The notes under the pieces are model-generated. The model saw nothing but the letters and a program-made list of their open reading frames with translations, did not search any database and was not told the origin of the DNA. Shown piece after piece: positions 1 through 6,799 of a DNA stretch of 9,882 bases (position 1 is its first letter; each line of letters opens with the position of its first letter). The translations under genes were made by a program, and so were the position numbers. Source of the stretch: Candidatus Segatella albertsiae (lineage in GTDB: Bacteria > Bacteroidota > Bacteroidia > Bacteroidales > Bacteroidaceae). The stretch spans positions 1 to 9,882 of the forward strand of contig DKCU01000041.1 of NCBI GenBank assembly GCA_002451555.1. The letters are read 5' to 3'.

Positions 1-69
1 CTCTTCAAGCGCTTCGATTACCGCCATGCCTTCGAATGGTTTGTCGTGGGACAGCACATTGTGGAATAA
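1..69 (+). CDS. 3' end of an unrecognised gene (C-terminus only)
   Basis: The first 22 codons are open in frame from base 1 and end at TAA (67-69). The visible tail is rich in aromatic and basic residues (LFKRFDYRHAFEWF...HIVE). It is too short to assign to a family. The gene converges on the alpha/beta hydrolase with a 42-nt gap in which I see no convincing terminator hairpin. That the frame is coding is an inference from its natural-looking composition and its position in an otherwise empty gap. Confidence 0.55.
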   Translation, partial: LFKRFDYRHAFEWFVVGQHIVE

Positions 70-111
70 CAAAAGCACCCAACTTAAGCCAACACTTTCC
101 TCACCATTTCA

Positions 112-1077
112 TTATGGAACAAGAAACTCTTTCACTTTTTGGGTGTATTCCTGATGGTGGTCCCGATAAGCCATTGCATGTACAGAACCTTTGGCGATGA
201 AGATGGCTTTCCTGCCCTTCGTCTTCGCCTCATAGAGCGGACGGAGCATATTGTAAGGCACAAAGTCGTCCTTATCGCCATGGATAAAAAGCATCGGCTT
301 GGTGCTCTTTTTTACCTGTGCGATTTGTTGAGCCTCGGCAAACGACCAGCCGTACTTGTGATGGCAGAGCCATGAGGTGGTGTTCATCAGTGGGAAGGAC
401 GGCAAGCCAAATTGGTCTTTCAGTTGGTCGGCGAACTCATCCCATACACTCATGAATCCACAATCCTCCACGAAGCATTTCACGTAGTCAGGAGTTTTCT
501 CGCCCGACACAGCCATCGTAGTTGCAGCTCCCATCGAAATGCCGTGGATTACCTGCCAAGTATCTTCACTCTTCACCTTGAAAATATCATTGGCTATTTC
601 CGACCATCTGATAACATCCCATCTATCGTTCCATCCCATCTGGATATGGTCGCCTTCGCTCCTGCCATGTCCATAAAGGTCGGGAAGGAGGACATTGTAT
701 CCCAAATCATGATTATAGAGATAGGCGATGTGGAGCATTCCCTCGGCACGTACCTTATAACCATGCACCACGACGGCAGTGTTGGCGGTTGCTTTTGGCG
801 CAAAGAGATAGATGGCATGCGCCTTGTAGCCCGACGGCATCGTGACGAAAGTATCCTTCACGCAATGATGCTGATAAATGGAGTCCATCCAAGCCACCGT
901 CCAAGGGCATTCGCTCTTCATGCGGTTCTTCCAATGTTCCGCCGTCATCCGTTCCTCCTTGGGATAGCCAAGAGAGTAACTGAGCATATACTCGCTGGCT
1001 CCATACAAGCCAGCCATCAGCAAGGCAACAATGCCTATCGCCAAGCCGATTCCTATTTTCTTCGCTTTCTGTTTCAT
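112..1077 (-). CDS. Alpha/beta hydrolase, membrane-anchored
   Basis: A 321-residue serine hydrolase. I chose the ATG at 1077 because AGGAGG lies 9 nt upstream of it; an earlier in-frame start would add 24 residues with no ribosome binding site. Residues 8-28 form a hydrophobic segment, so the protein is probably anchored in the inner membrane or secreted with the catalytic domain outside the cytoplasm. The fold shows VVVHGYK (102-108), which supplies the oxyanion region, and DLYGHGRSEG (133-142). The nucleophile elbow is GISMG with Ser181. The acid is Asp270 in HGDKDDFVP, and the base is His300 in GSVHAM. The complete triad suggests an active esterase, lipase or peptidase-like enzyme. The substrate cannot be inferred. 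It resembles the YqkD/FrsA-like hydrolases common in Bacteroidota. It is a single-gene unit convergent with the gene at 1-69. Confidence 0.93.
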   Translation of the reverse strand: MKQKAKKIGIGLAIGIVALLMAGLYGASEYMLSYSLGYPKEERMTAEHWKNRMKSECPWTVAWMDSIYQHHCVKDTFVTMPSGYKAHAIYLFAPKATANTAVVVHGYKVRAEGMLHIAYLYNHDLGYNVLLPDLYGHGRSEGDHIQMGWNDRWDVIRWSEIANDIFKVKSEDTWQVIHGISMGAATTMAVSGEKTPDYVKCFVEDCGFMSVWDEFADQLKDQFGLPSFPLMNTTSWLCHHKYGWSFAEAQQIAQVKKSTKPMLFIHGDKDDFVPYNMLRPLYEAKTKGRKAIFIAKGSVHAMAYRDHHQEYTQKVKEFLVP

Positions 1078-1120
1078 CTGATTGTTCCTCCTATTAATTA
1101 ATGTATAATGAAAAGCGGTA

Positions 1121-1150
1121 CAAAAGTACGAATAAAATCTGACTACCAAT
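1121..1150 (-). promoter_or_regulatory. Promoter of the alpha/beta hydrolase
   Basis: On the minus strand TACTTTTG (1128-1121) fits the Bacteroidota -7 element TAnnTTTG. ATTG (1150-1147) lies 18 nt upstream and is a weak -33 element. The predicted start leaves a leader of about 40 nt before the ATG at 1077. It is back to back with the promoter of the methionine sulfoxide reductase. Confidence 0.5.
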
Positions 1151-1168
1151 CACTTCTTGTCCCAAAAG

Positions 1169-1200
1169 TTTGGAGATAACAAAGAAAAAACGTAATTTTG
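1169..1200 (+). promoter_or_regulatory. Promoter of the methionine sulfoxide reductase
   Basis: TTTG (1169-1172), a 20-nt spacer and TAATTTTG (1193-1200) match the Bacteroidota -33/-7 consensus. The -33 element sits in a longer block, AGTTTGGAGATAACAA, that recurs almost unchanged before the MNT gene and in part before the HipB-like gene. Confidence 0.75.
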
Positions 1201-1229
1201 CGGTGATATTATCATTTTAGAAAGTAATT

Positions 1230-1700
1230 ATGGCAGAACATCTAATTATCCAAGGCAGCAGCAAGGAGGAGCGCTACGCTACTCTCCTTCCTCAGCTCCA
1301 ATCTCTCGTAGAGGGCGAAAGCGACGTGATAGCCAATATGGCAAACGTGGCAGCTTGCATCATGGACACCTTCCACTTCTGGTGGGTGGGGTTCTATCGT
1401 GTCATCGACGAAGTTTTGGTATTAGGTCCATTCCAAGGTCCATTGGCTTGCACTCGCATCAAGCGAGGCAAAGGCGTTTGCGGCACAGCATGGGACAAAG
1501 CCGAGACCATCGTCGTGGCAGACGTAGATAAATTCCCGGGACATATCGCTTGCAGCAGTCTCTCTCGTTCTGAGATAGTAGTACCCATCATCAAGGATGA
1601 CGAAGTCATCGCCGTACTCGATATTGACAGCGAGCATCTCAACACATTCGATGCGATTGACAAGGAATGGCTGGAGAAAGTTGCAGGGGTGTTTGCATAG
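1230..1700 (+). CDS. msrC: Free methionine-(R)-sulfoxide reductase (GAF domain)
   Basis: A 156-residue single GAF-domain protein of the fRMsr (YebR/MsrC) family. It reduces free methionine-R-sulfoxide in the cytosol using thioredoxin as the reductant. The family's three cysteines are present: Cys74 (PLACTRI), Cys84 (GKGVCGTAW) and Cys108 (HIACSSLSRSEIVVPI). Their spacing of 10 and 24 is the same as in the E. coli enzyme. Ligand-pocket motifs FWWVGFY (50-56) and the DIDSE segment (131-135) are also present. Length is normal for the family. No strong Shine-Dalgarno is visible, which is common in Bacteroidota. It is monocistronic with its own promoter, and the next gene has another promoter. Confidence 0.95.
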   Translation: MAEHLIIQGSSKEERYATLLPQLQSLVEGESDVIANMANVAACIMDTFHFWWVGFYRVIDEVLVLGPFQGPLACTRIKRGKGVCGTAWDKAETIVVADVDKFPGHIACSSLSRSEIVVPIIKDDEVIAVLDIDSEHLNTFDAIDKEWLEKVAGVFA

Positions 1701-1747
1701 GTAATAGCAAAACATTTCAGGCTATATAGTACTTTTATCCCAAAAAG

Positions 1748-1779
1748 TTTGGTGATAACAAGGAAAACTTGTATTTTTG
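1748..1779 (+). promoter_or_regulatory. Promoter of the MNT-HEPN operon
   Basis: TTTG (1748-1751), a 20-nt spacer and TATTTTTG (1772-1779) match the Bacteroidota consensus. The leader to the ATG at 1805 is about 22 nt and purine-rich. The upstream block AAAAGTTTGGTGATAACAA is almost the same as the block before the sulfoxide reductase, so the two promoters may be related by duplication or share a regulator. Confidence 0.75.
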
Positions 1780-1804
1780 CAGCATCATATAAAAAAAAGA
1801 AGTT

Positions 1805-2116
1805 ATGAAGAAGAAACAAGTCATAGAAGCAATGCACAACAAATTGCACGAGATAGACCCTCATGCAAAGGCCATCCTTTTCGGTTCTCGTGCCAGAGGA
1901 ACGGAAAAAGAAGGGAGCGATTGGGATGTACTGATTCTTCTCGACAAGCCAAAGGTCACTCTACAAGACTATGACAAGTATTCCTATCCATTAAGAGAAT
2001 TAGGATGGGATATTAACGAAATCATCAATCCCATTCTTTTCTCCCAAAAAGAATGGGAAGAAAACCATTATACCTTATTTAATCATAACGTTACAAGGGA
2101 GGGAATTGCAATATGA
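1805..2116 (+). CDS. MNT-domain nucleotidyltransferase, probable antitoxin
   Basis: A 103-residue minimal nucleotidyltransferase of the DNA polymerase beta superfamily. The signature is GSRARG (27-32) followed by SDWD (38-41), which supplies the first two metal-binding aspartates (Asp39, Asp41). A third acidic residue would come from the WDINE strand around 68-72. In characterised MNT-HEPN (type VII) pairs the MNT protein neutralises its HEPN partner, in some cases by AMPylating it. The stop codon overlaps the HEPN start by 4 nt (ATGA, 2113-2116), so the two are translationally coupled. Antitoxin-first order fits a toxin-antitoxin unit. Toxicity itself is inference. Confidence 0.88.
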   Translation: MKKKQVIEAMHNKLHEIDPHAKAILFGSRARGTEKEGSDWDVLILLDKPKVTLQDYDKYSYPLRELGWDINEIINPILFSQKEWEENHYTLFNHNVTREGIAI

Positions 2117-2547
2117 CAAAAGGACAACTTTCCGACACAGATAGAATTGAAGTTGTACGGTACAGACTAGAAAAAGCGAACCGTACATATACAGAAGCTG
2201 TTGGTTCCATTAAGAATGGTTATGTAGAAACAGCGGCCAACCGTTTGTACTATGCAGCTTACTATGCCGTGTCCGCTTTACTTATCTCCTACAAATACGA
2301 AGCGAGTACTCATAATGGAGTAATCCAAATGTTTGGAATGGCATTTTTACGGAACAACATCATCGATAAAAAGTTTGGCAAGATTTTCAACCAACTTTTT
2401 TCGCTCAGACTTACTGGCGACTACGAAGACCGCCACATCCTCGATATGGAAACCGAGGTTCTTCCATTAGTTGAACCAGCCAAAGAATTGATCGACATTG
2501 TATCAGAATTGGCTAGGAAGCAAATTAACATCAACAAAGTTTTTTAA
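2113..2547 (+). CDS. HEPN-domain protein, probable toxin of the MNT-HEPN pair
   Basis: A 144-residue all-helical HEPN protein. It shows the typical central block AANRLYYAAYYAVSALL (41-57), a histidine in THNGV (His67), and the late RLTGDYEDRH motif (99-108), corresponding to the conserved R-x-x-x-D-Y of this HEPN subfamily. HEPN toxins cleave RNA. The textbook R-x4-6-H motif of HepT is not evident here, so ribonuclease activity is less certain than membership of the family. It overlaps the MNT gene by 4 nt and is followed after 21 nt by a third small gene. Confidence 0.87.
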   Translation: MTKGQLSDTDRIEVVRYRLEKANRTYTEAVGSIKNGYVETAANRLYYAAYYAVSALLISYKYEASTHNGVIQMFGMAFLRNNIIDKKFGKIFNQLFSLRLTGDYEDRHILDMETEVLPLVEPAKELIDIVSELARKQININKVF

Positions 2548-2568
2548 TAACAATTGGAGGATATAAAT

Positions 2569-2739
2569 ATGGCTACAGCAATAAAAGCTATCCCTACTCT
2601 ACACGGCAAAGATGCCATTCGCTTTCGTGAGGAAATGAAAGCTAACGAAAGAGCTTTTCTAGCTCGCCCAAAAAGAGATCGAGACTCCGATTCCTTTGTT
2701 ATAAAGATGCGTGCTATGCTTCGCAAAGCAGGCTTGTAA
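2569..2739 (+). CDS. Small basic protein of unknown function, third gene of the MNT-HEPN operon
   Basis: A 56-residue protein starting MATAIKAIPTLHG. I chose the ATG at 2569 because GGAGG (2556-2560) lies 8 nt before it; the TTG at 2554 would place the start within that site. The protein has a short N-terminal strand, a middle rich in charged residues (ARPKRDRDSDS) and a basic C-terminus. It has no membrane segment or catalytic motif. Small proteins with an MATAIKxIP start are familiar from Bacteroidota toxin or acetyltransferase loci, where they look like antitoxin or DNA-binding partners; that comparison is from memory. Its close spacing makes it part of the operon. Confidence 0.75.
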   Translation: MATAIKAIPTLHGKDAIRFREEMKANERAFLARPKRDRDSDSFVIKMRAMLRKAGL

Positions 2740-2745
2740 ATATAA

Positions 2746-2805
2746 AATATCCTTCACTATTTTTTTGACTTTACTGAATATCAAAGACTTGTAATGAAGG
2801 ATATT
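2746..2805. repeat. 11-bp inverted repeat between convergent operons
   Basis: AATATCCTTCA (2746-2756) pairs perfectly with TGAAGGATATT (2795-2805) around a 38-nt interior. It lies between the end of the small operon gene and the end of the HNH gene. It may act as a bidirectional transcription end or protect the 3' ends. The long loop and the T-run placed inside it make it a poor classical intrinsic terminator. Confidence 0.5.
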
Positions 2806-2816
2806 CGTAATATATT

Positions 2817-3941
2817 CTATTTACTTCCTTTTCTTCTGTTGCACTCCCTACAAAGCATTTGGCAATTCTCGATGGTTGTTCTGCCACCATCACGCCAAGG
2901 TGTGATATGGTCGCCTTCCATAAACATATAGTCAAACTCCTTACCACAAAGAGCACATTTATGGTTCTGCTTCTCCCAAACGGCAAGTTTTACTTTGTCA
3001 GAGAAGACACGAAGGTCAAGATAATGCTCATCACCAGTAAGGACGTATGGGATGATGCCTTGCGGCTTTTGGATTTCATCATCACCCATAAGTTCTGATA
3101 TTTGCTTCTCCATGGCCTTGATGTCAAGCACCTTCTCATGATACTCGTCATAGAACTTCGCCCAATCCAAGCCCTTCATAATTTTCTTGAATTTCTTCAT
3201 GTTGAAGGTGTCCATCGCCCAACGAAGGACTGTTTGAAAGTAAGTCCAAATAGGTATGGCATTGAGGTCATGCTGGTGTACAGACATATAGCTAACGGCA
3301 GACTGTGGTTTGCCATTACGAGTTTCATGCTCAGCCATCCACTCCAAGGCTTTCTTGAAGAAGTCTTGTCGGATAGGAGAACCATTCACCAAGTCCTTTC
3401 CCAAACGATACGCAGCGCAATTCGTCTTCGAGAAATAACGCTTTGCGTCACTCACAAAAGGACCTGCATAAACGGCATTTCGTATCTCCTGTTCATTTAA
3501 TGGCTTACCAGCAATATTAATGGTCTTAAACCACTCTAACTTTTCTGACTCCTCCCCCTCGCAAACATATACAGTCAATTTATAATCAAGTATTGTCTTC
3601 TGTATGTCAGCAGGTTGATTGAAAAAGTTCTTGAAATCGTAGGCAAACTTACCTGCCACATATTCACAAAGAGACAAAGTACGTTGCTGACCATCCATTA
3701 CTTCGTAAGGACATTCTGCATCATCACTTCGCTTTACCCAATACATGATGTTAAGCGGATATTCATGAAGGACTGTATTGATTACCGCGCATTGTTCTTG
3801 CTCGTTATAGATAAACTCACGCTGGTATGGTGGACGAATATCAAGCAACCCATCATACCCTCGCACTCCTTGCTCTTCGTTATTGATGTAACCTTTGACC
3901 AGCTCACCTACGGTTACTTTCTTTTCATCTATTTTTAACAT
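2817..3941 (-). CDS. DUF262-HNH endonuclease, putative restriction or defence nuclease
   Basis: A 374-residue protein. The N-terminal DUF262 (ParB/Srx-like, GmrS-type) domain shows RPPYQRE (36-42) and the hallmark DGQQR (83-87), the site used for nucleotide binding and hydrolysis in relatives. The C-terminal HNH domain has zinc-knuckle CxxC pairs at 329/332 and 364/367, the DH dyad at 344-345, Asn359, and Asn368 in place of the third histidine (an H-N-N variant that is usual in this family). DUF262-HNH proteins include GmrSD, BrxU and SspE, which restrict modified or phosphorothioated DNA. The ATG overlaps the methyltransferase stop by 7 nt (3935-3941), so the two are made together. The target is unknown: it could be sites left unmethylated by its partner, or modified phage DNA. 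Confidence 0.92.
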   Translation of the reverse strand: MLKIDEKKVTVGELVKGYINNEEQGVRGYDGLLDIRPPYQREFIYNEQEQCAVINTVLHEYPLNIMYWVKRSDDAECPYEVMDGQQRTLSLCEYVAGKFAYDFKNFFNQPADIQKTILDYKLTVYVCEGEESEKLEWFKTINIAGKPLNEQEIRNAVYAGPFVSDAKRYFSKTNCAAYRLGKDLVNGSPIRQDFFKKALEWMAEHETRNGKPQSAVSYMSVHQHDLNAIPIWTYFQTVLRWAMDTFNMKKFKKIMKGLDWAKFYDEYHEKVLDIKAMEKQISELMGDDEIQKPQGIIPYVLTGDEHYLDLRVFSDKVKLAVWEKQNHKCALCGKEFDYMFMEGDHITPWRDGGRTTIENCQMLCRECNRRKGSK

Positions 3942-5056
3942 GATGTTTGTGGATGTTTGTTACGGATTATTACTCTTGCATACGGTAAATATATCACACC
4001 ATTTTTCTCTACATAAAGAGTGTTCATATTTGCAGTCACATGTGCCTTATTTCCTTGTGCTCTCAACTTATCAATCGTTTCTTGCCCCATAGCTTTTACC
4101 CCTGCATTTCGACACCAATCTGTGTCACATGCATTTCCTATAATCTCAAATTTATTCGGATTATATTTATCCATAAAAGTTATTGGCACCCCCATTAATC
4201 CATTATAATCAGATGGAATATCCGAAGTTTTTGAAACATCTATCGCATCATAATTGCTGTATGTTGGATATTCATCAGCAGAATAGCGACATAACAAATC
4301 CCAAACTTCATAATGCTTTGGTATCTCAAGATTCGTAAACCACATAACGCCAGAAACCCTTATCATATTTTTCCGATGGTCGCCTGCTGCAGCGATATCT
4401 TTATACGGCGAGAGGAAATGCGCAGCTGCACCTTTGAAGCCATAGCCTAACCAAACTTTATTATCCTTAAAAAGGGGAAATACTTCTTTATATTTAATGG
4501 CATTCTGATGACCAACAATTACAAACTTTTTCCCATACTCCATCAACTGCCCAATGTATTCACGAAATAAGGAGAACGGTGGATTAGTCACAACAATATC
4601 TGCCTCTTTCAATAATTCTATGCATTCCTGCGAACGGAAGTCGCCAGTCTTCAATATCGACAAGACATTTTTATCATTTTTCAAGAGATAACGCACATCG
4701 GATAAATCGACTGCCCCATCGCCATTTTCATCCTTCACCTCAGTTATCTCCACCTTATACGCAATCTTCTTTGGTTCCTCATCATCGAAACCATCAAAAT
4801 GAATAGCCAGTTCGTTACCTGTTACTGGCGAACCGTTATAACAGGTACAGATAAGTTTCTTCAATCCTAACTGGTTGAATCGAAGAGCGAAATATTTGAA
4901 AAAGTTACTTTCGTAAGGGTCATCACAGTTGCAGAGCACCACTTTGCCACGGAAGTGCTGCCAATAATGCTGCAACTCTCGTTCTATATCAGAAAGTTGA
5001 GTATAGAACTCATCTTTCTTTGCCACCTTAGCGGCATTCAAATTCTTGTTTGCCAT
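3935..5056 (-). CDS. EcoRI-family adenine-specific DNA methyltransferase
   Basis: A 373-residue N6-adenine methyltransferase. The N-terminus (AKKDEFYTQLSDIE, 12-25) and VVLCNCDDPYESNFFKYFA (39-57) match what I remember of M.EcoRI and relatives. The latter stands where other enzymes have the SAM-binding FxGxG. The catalytic motif NPPF is at 158-161, followed by VIVGHQN (179-185). M.EcoRI itself methylates GAATTC, but recognition specificity cannot be read from this family resemblance. No EcoRI-like restriction enzyme is in the window. Instead the gene is coupled to a DUF262-HNH nuclease. The start has no clear Shine-Dalgarno. A strongly folded leader RNA ends 48 nt before the ATG. Confidence 0.93.
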   Translation of the reverse strand: MANKNLNAAKVAKKDEFYTQLSDIERELQHYWQHFRGKVVLCNCDDPYESNFFKYFALRFNQLGLKKLICTCYNGSPVTGNELAIHFDGFDDEEPKKIAYKVEITEVKDENGDGAVDLSDVRYLLKNDKNVLSILKTGDFRSQECIELLKEADIVVTNPPFSLFREYIGQLMEYGKKFVIVGHQNAIKYKEVFPLFKDNKVWLGYGFKGAAAHFLSPYKDIAAAGDHRKNMIRVSGVMWFTNLEIPKHYEVWDLLCRYSADEYPTYSNYDAIDVSKTSDIPSDYNGLMGVPITFMDKYNPNKFEIIGNACDTDWCRNAGVKAMGQETIDKLRAQGNKAHVTANMNTLYVEKNGVIYLPYARVIIRNKHPQTSC

Positions 5057-5104
5057 AACGCTTGATTGTTAGTTATACGATACAATGAGTGCATACAACT
5101 ATCA

Positions 5105-5326
5105 ATCACGCCAAGACGCAAAAAGGGCGTGATGCTCTTATTGCGTTCAGCTATGAGGCAGCCTCGGAATGGAAACCTCAATCAACCCATAAGAATGCAC
5201 CACGCCTATAGCGTAGATGCATTGCTAAATATACGGTTGATTAAGGCATCCCATACCGAATGCCTTATCACAATTATTCCTTGTTACGTTATTTCCAATA
5301 AGTTTCCGAGGCTTTTGGCTGAACGC
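5105..5326 (-). ncRNA. Structured RNA candidate or folded leader of the methyltransferase operon
   Basis: Reading the minus strand, nested helices are visible. Outer stem B: 5326-5318 with 5151-5143, 9 bp. Stem C: 5313-5304 with 5169-5160, 10 bp. Inside C, stem D: 5242-5235 with 5187-5180, 8 bp, which encloses hairpin E: 5223-5211 with 5205-5194, 12 bp with one bulge. Hairpin F (5267-5258 with 5251-5242, 10 bp, 6-nt loop) stacks next to D. Hairpin A follows B (5133-5126 with 5112-5105, 8 bp). C-A oppositions on the plus strand in D (5179/5243), E (5201/5215) and F (5250/5259) all become G-U on the minus strand, which indicates RNA made in the methyltransferase direction. Extending D to 12 bp would compete with F, a possible switch. 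It could be a 5' regulatory leader, an independent small RNA or a dispersed repeat. I could not match it to a known class. Confidence 0.7.
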
Positions 5327-5393
5327 GAAATAATAGCGAATGCTTTTTGTTTACCAACGATGTCTTGGAGATGGCATTAGCCAAATCCAATGG

Positions 5394-5401
5394 CAAAGAT
5401 A
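5394..5401 (-). promoter_or_regulatory. Possible -7 element for the structured RNA and methyltransferase operon
   Basis: The minus strand reads TATCTTTG here, matching TAnnTTTG. Transcription would begin near 5390 and run through the structured RNA. No good TTTG lies about 20 nt further upstream, so this is tentative. No TAnnTTTG element lies between the RNA and the methyltransferase ATG, which favours a single transcript. Confidence 0.4.
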
Positions 5402-5502
5402 CAAAGAATTATTGAAACTAGCATGCTTTCTTGCGAAAAAGTTTATAAAAGGTCTTCATTTCTCCTTATTTCCTTATATCCATTACATTTTTTGTTCCCT
5501 TC

Positions 5503-5535
5503 TTTCAATTATTACAAATATAATTATTATCTTTG
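5503..5535 (+). promoter_or_regulatory. Promoter of the ATPase gene
   Basis: TATCTTTG (5528-5535) matches the -7 consensus. TTTC (5503-5506), 21 nt upstream, is a weak -33 element. The leader to the ATG at 5601 is about 60 nt and very AT-rich. The rest of 5402-5600 is AT-rich and shows no gene. Confidence 0.5.
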
Positions 5536-5600
5536 CAATAAAATTATAAAGCATCTATATAATAGAGCATAAAGACATATATCATTTAAGGTATAGGAAT

Positions 5601-6740
5601 ATGGAAAACTTAACTATATTGAATCCCTTCATCGTCGGAAGATACATCTCTCCCGACTACTTTTGCGACCGCAAACAAGAGACTGCTTTCTTAATCAAGC
5701 AGATTGAGAACGGTCGCAACGTGGCACTGATTTCCCCTCGACGTATGGGAAAGACAGGACTCATTCACCATACCTTCCATCAGACAGAACTGAACCAGCA
5801 TTTTTATACTTTCTTCGTAGATATCTATGCCACCACCTCGCTTGCCGAGTTTGTCTATCTTTTGGGCAAAGCCATCTATGACGAACTGAAGCCTAAGGGA
5901 AAAGTTTGGACGGAACGATTCTTCCAAATCATCGCCTCACTACGCATGGGATTCAAACTCGATGCCATGTCGGGAGAACCTAACTTCGACATCAGTCTGG
6001 GAGACATCCAGACACCACAAACCACGCTCGATGAAATCTTCGAGTATCTCGAAGCTGCCGACAAGCGTTGCATCGTAGCTATCGACGAGTTCCAGCAAAT
6101 CAGTAATTACGAGGAGAAATACGTTGAGGCATTGCTTCGCACCAAAATTCAACAATGCCAGCAAACCCTATTTGTCTTTGCTGGAAGCAAGCGCCACTTG
6201 ATGAGTAATATGTTCAATTCCTCCTCCAAGCCTTTCTACCAAAGTGCCATCTGCATGGGATTGGACCCGATACCATTGGATACCTATGCCGAGTTCGCCA
6301 CTCATCTCTTCGAATTGCGTGGCAAGCATGTGAGCAAAGACTTGATAGCAAAAGTTTATCAGCAGTTTAACGGTTGCACTTGGTTTGTACAGATGATGAT
6401 GAACGAGCTGTTTGCCTTGACCAAACATAACGAACTGTGCGACATCGATAAGTTGGAACCAGCAGAACAGAACGTTATCATGGCACAAGAAAGCAGCTAC
6501 AAAGACTTGCTGGCACACCTTGCTCCCAAACAGAAACTCATTCTCCAAGCCATCGCCCGAGAAGGAACAGCCAAAAATGTAACTTCGGCTGCATTCATCA
6601 AAAGATACAACTTGCCTTCCGCCAGTTCCGTACAGAGTGCCATCAAGGGCTTGCTGAAGAACGACATCATCACGCAAGAAGAGGACGGCTACAGAATATA
6701 CGACTACTTCTTTGCCACTTGGTTGGCAAAAGATTACTAA
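5601..6740 (+). CDS. AAA/archaeal-type ATPase with C-terminal winged helix
   Basis: A 379-residue P-loop ATPase of the kind grouped as archaeal ATPase (PF01637-like), related to STAND and ORC-like clades. The N-terminus NPFIVGRYI...CDRKQE (8-27) is the typical pre-P-loop segment. Walker A is SPRRMGKT (45-52, Ser in place of the first Gly). Walker B is IVAIDEF (158-164) with the catalytic Glu163, and sensor 1 lies in FVFAGSKRHLM (191-201). Residues from about 305 to 379 form a winged helix ending in YRIYDYFFATWL, the usual C-terminal signature. The biological role of this widespread family is unknown; mobile-element or defence functions are often suspected. It stands alone, divergent from the methyltransferase, and both share the 545-bp region that contains the structured RNA. 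No ribosome binding site is obvious. Confidence 0.9.
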   Translation: MENLTILNPFIVGRYISPDYFCDRKQETAFLIKQIENGRNVALISPRRMGKTGLIHHTFHQTELNQHFYTFFVDIYATTSLAEFVYLLGKAIYDELKPKGKVWTERFFQIIASLRMGFKLDAMSGEPNFDISLGDIQTPQTTLDEIFEYLEAADKRCIVAIDEFQQISNYEEKYVEALLRTKIQQCQQTLFVFAGSKRHLMSNMFNSSSKPFYQSAICMGLDPIPLDTYAEFATHLFELRGKHVSKDLIAKVYQQFNGCTWFVQMMMNELFALTKHNELCDIDKLEPAEQNVIMAQESSYKDLLAHLAPKQKLILQAIAREGTAKNVTSAAFIKRYNLPSASSVQSAIKGLLKNDIITQEEDGYRIYDYFFATWLAKDY

Positions 6741-6799
6741 AATTAGAGAAAAGATGAAAAAGAAAATAGGTGTTAGAAAATGGGATAGGGACTAAGCCT

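Noticed and set aside
412..1101. Long plus-strand open frame of 229 codons
   Set aside because: It lies fully antisense to the alpha/beta hydrolase, which has a complete catalytic triad and a good ribosome binding site. The antisense product has no recognisable domain.
1706..1731. TAGC/GCTA hairpin after the sulfoxide reductase as a terminator
   Set aside because: A 4-bp stem with no T-run is too weak.
5105..5133. Hairpin A as an intrinsic terminator
   Set aside because: No T-run follows the stem on either strand; the T's lie in the loop.
5066..5380. 104-codon plus-strand open frame
   Set aside because: It overlaps the nested stems, has no promoter or ribosome binding site, and its product has no domain. 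The structure explains the region better.
5105..5400. Retron, group II intron or OMEGA-type guide RNA
   Set aside because: There is no reverse transcriptase, maturase, TnpB or IscB gene in the window, and no intron domain V motif was recognised.
6168..6677. 169-codon minus-strand open frame
   Set aside because: Antisense to the ATPase gene, whose motifs are intact; a codon-bias shadow.
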